DNA of 8,765 nt from assembly GCA_021803845.1 (NCBI GenBank), contig JAJZLA010000044.1, positions 1 to 8,765 of the forward strand, written 5' to 3'. Origin of the DNA: a bacterium (GTDB lineage Bacteria > SZUA-79 > Acidulodesulfobacterales > Acidulodesulfobacteraceae). Both the position numbers and the translations under genes were made by a program. This document shows, piece after piece, positions 8,223-8,765 of this stretch. Numbering within the stretch: the first letter of the stretch is position 1; every line of letters starts with the position of its first letter. The notes under the pieces are model-generated. The model made no database searches. It was not told the DNA's origin and saw only the letters and a list, made by a program, of their open reading frames with translations.

Positions 8223-8765
8223 CTATAAAGCGTTTATTTCTTTAATCGTTTGATTTATAAGGTAATCCGTCAACTTTTCGTCTTTACTCTCTGCGTAAAT
8301 TCTTAGAACAGGTTCCGTTCCGGAAGGGCGTATCAGCAGCCATGATCCGTCGTTATATTCAAATTTAAATCCGTCCTTAAAATTAAGATTAGTAATTTTA
8401 TTCTTAAAAGGCAGGCTGAAATCTTCCGCTTTAAGTTTTTCAATAAGAATTAGTTTTTTCGTATCGTTTATTTTGATATCGACGCGTTTATATATATACG
8501 GATAATTTTCTCCAAAAATATCGTTTAATAGTTCGTTTAAGTTCTTTTGCTTAACAACCATAATTTTTAAAAGCATCAATGCATTAAATATACCGTCTCT
8601 TTCCGGCAAATGCGAAGCGATTCCTATGCCGCCCGACTCTTCTCCGCCTATAAATACGTCGCTGCCGTCTTTTATCATAAGCTCGGCTATATTTTTAAAA
8701 CCTATAGGCGTTTCATACAGCTTAATTCCGTTTTTACCGCAAATATCGCCGATAGATTTAGATAC
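8223..8765 (-). CDS. Phosphoglucomutase/phosphomannomutase family protein, C-terminal part (5' end beyond window)
   Basis: The frame is open from the right edge to the TAG stop at 8225-8223, giving 180 visible residues; an ATG at 8678 is internal, because conserved sequence (KLYETPIGFKNIAEL) precedes it. The visible part holds the domain 3 sugar-binding loop GGEESGGIGIASHLPERDGI and the domain 4 phosphate-binding loop RPSGTEPVLRIYAES near the C-terminus. Alpha-D-phosphohexomutases move phosphate between C1 and C6 of hexose phosphates through a phosphoserine. That serine and the metal-binding loop lie outside the window. The GEESGG form of the sugar loop is the one seen in phosphoglucomutase-type members rather than GEMSGH phosphomannomutases, so glucose phosphate is the likelier substrate. 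A family member is about 450-480 residues, so roughly 60% is missing. Confidence 0.93.
   Translation of the reverse strand, partial: VSKSIGDICGKNGIKLYETPIGFKNIAELMIKDGSDVFIGGEESGGIGIASHLPERDGIFNALMLLKIMVVKQKNLNELLNDIFGENYPYIYKRVDIKINDTKKLILIEKLKAEDFSLPFKNKITNLNFKDGFKFEYNDGSWLLIRPSGTEPVLRIYAESKDEKLTDYLINQTIKEINAL

Noticed and set aside
8223..8678. A complete 151-residue gene starting at 8678
   Set aside because: The frame stays open to the window edge and upstream residues match the phosphohexomutase family, so the ATG at 8678 is internal and the gene is cut by the window.

Overview
This is an AT-rich bacterial chromosomal segment made almost entirely of housekeeping genes. The GroEL and GroES sequences, a CIRCE operator, sigma70-type promoters and an Alvin-type 2[4Fe-4S] ferredoxin fit a Gram-negative, probably anaerobic or microaerophilic, deltaproteobacterium-like lineage. 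That placement rests on recalled similarity and was not tested. I see no tRNA or rRNA gene, no CRISPR array, no intact transposase and no prophage gene. No stretch without a gene exceeds 300 bases.

Layout from left to right. The 5' part of a fused molybdopterin synthase gene (MoaD joined to MoaE, minus strand) runs off the left edge, preceded by moaB (minus). A 255-bp gap follows, holding a consensus moaB promoter, a large inverted repeat and the groEL terminator. Next come groEL and groES (minus), with a CIRCE operator and promoter upstream. A 292-bp divergent region leads to the only plus-strand genes, an ATPase and permease of a NodI/NodJ-like ABC-2 exporter. The permease converges, with a 3-bp gap, on a second minus-strand group: dcd (dCTP deaminase), a LOG-family phosphoribohydrolase-like gene, an Alvin-type ferredoxin, enolase, and the C-terminal part of a phosphohexomutase that runs off the right edge.

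Functionally the window combines molybdenum cofactor synthesis (moaB, moaD-moaE), protein folding (groES-groEL under likely HrcA control), export of an unknown substrate, dUMP/dUTP supply, central carbon metabolism (phosphohexomutase, enolase) and electron transfer.

The most interesting points are: the MoaD-MoaE fusion, which buries the diglycine that must become a free C-terminus; two promoters (moaB and the ABC ATPase) whose -10 box sits 8-9 bases from the ATG and therefore predict leaderless mRNAs, in contrast to the strong Shine-Dalgarno sites of groES, groEL and the ferredoxin; and two unrelated-looking intergenic hairpins, one splitting the ABC operon, that resemble REP-type elements. 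I found no convincing evidence of a wholly new multi-gene system.
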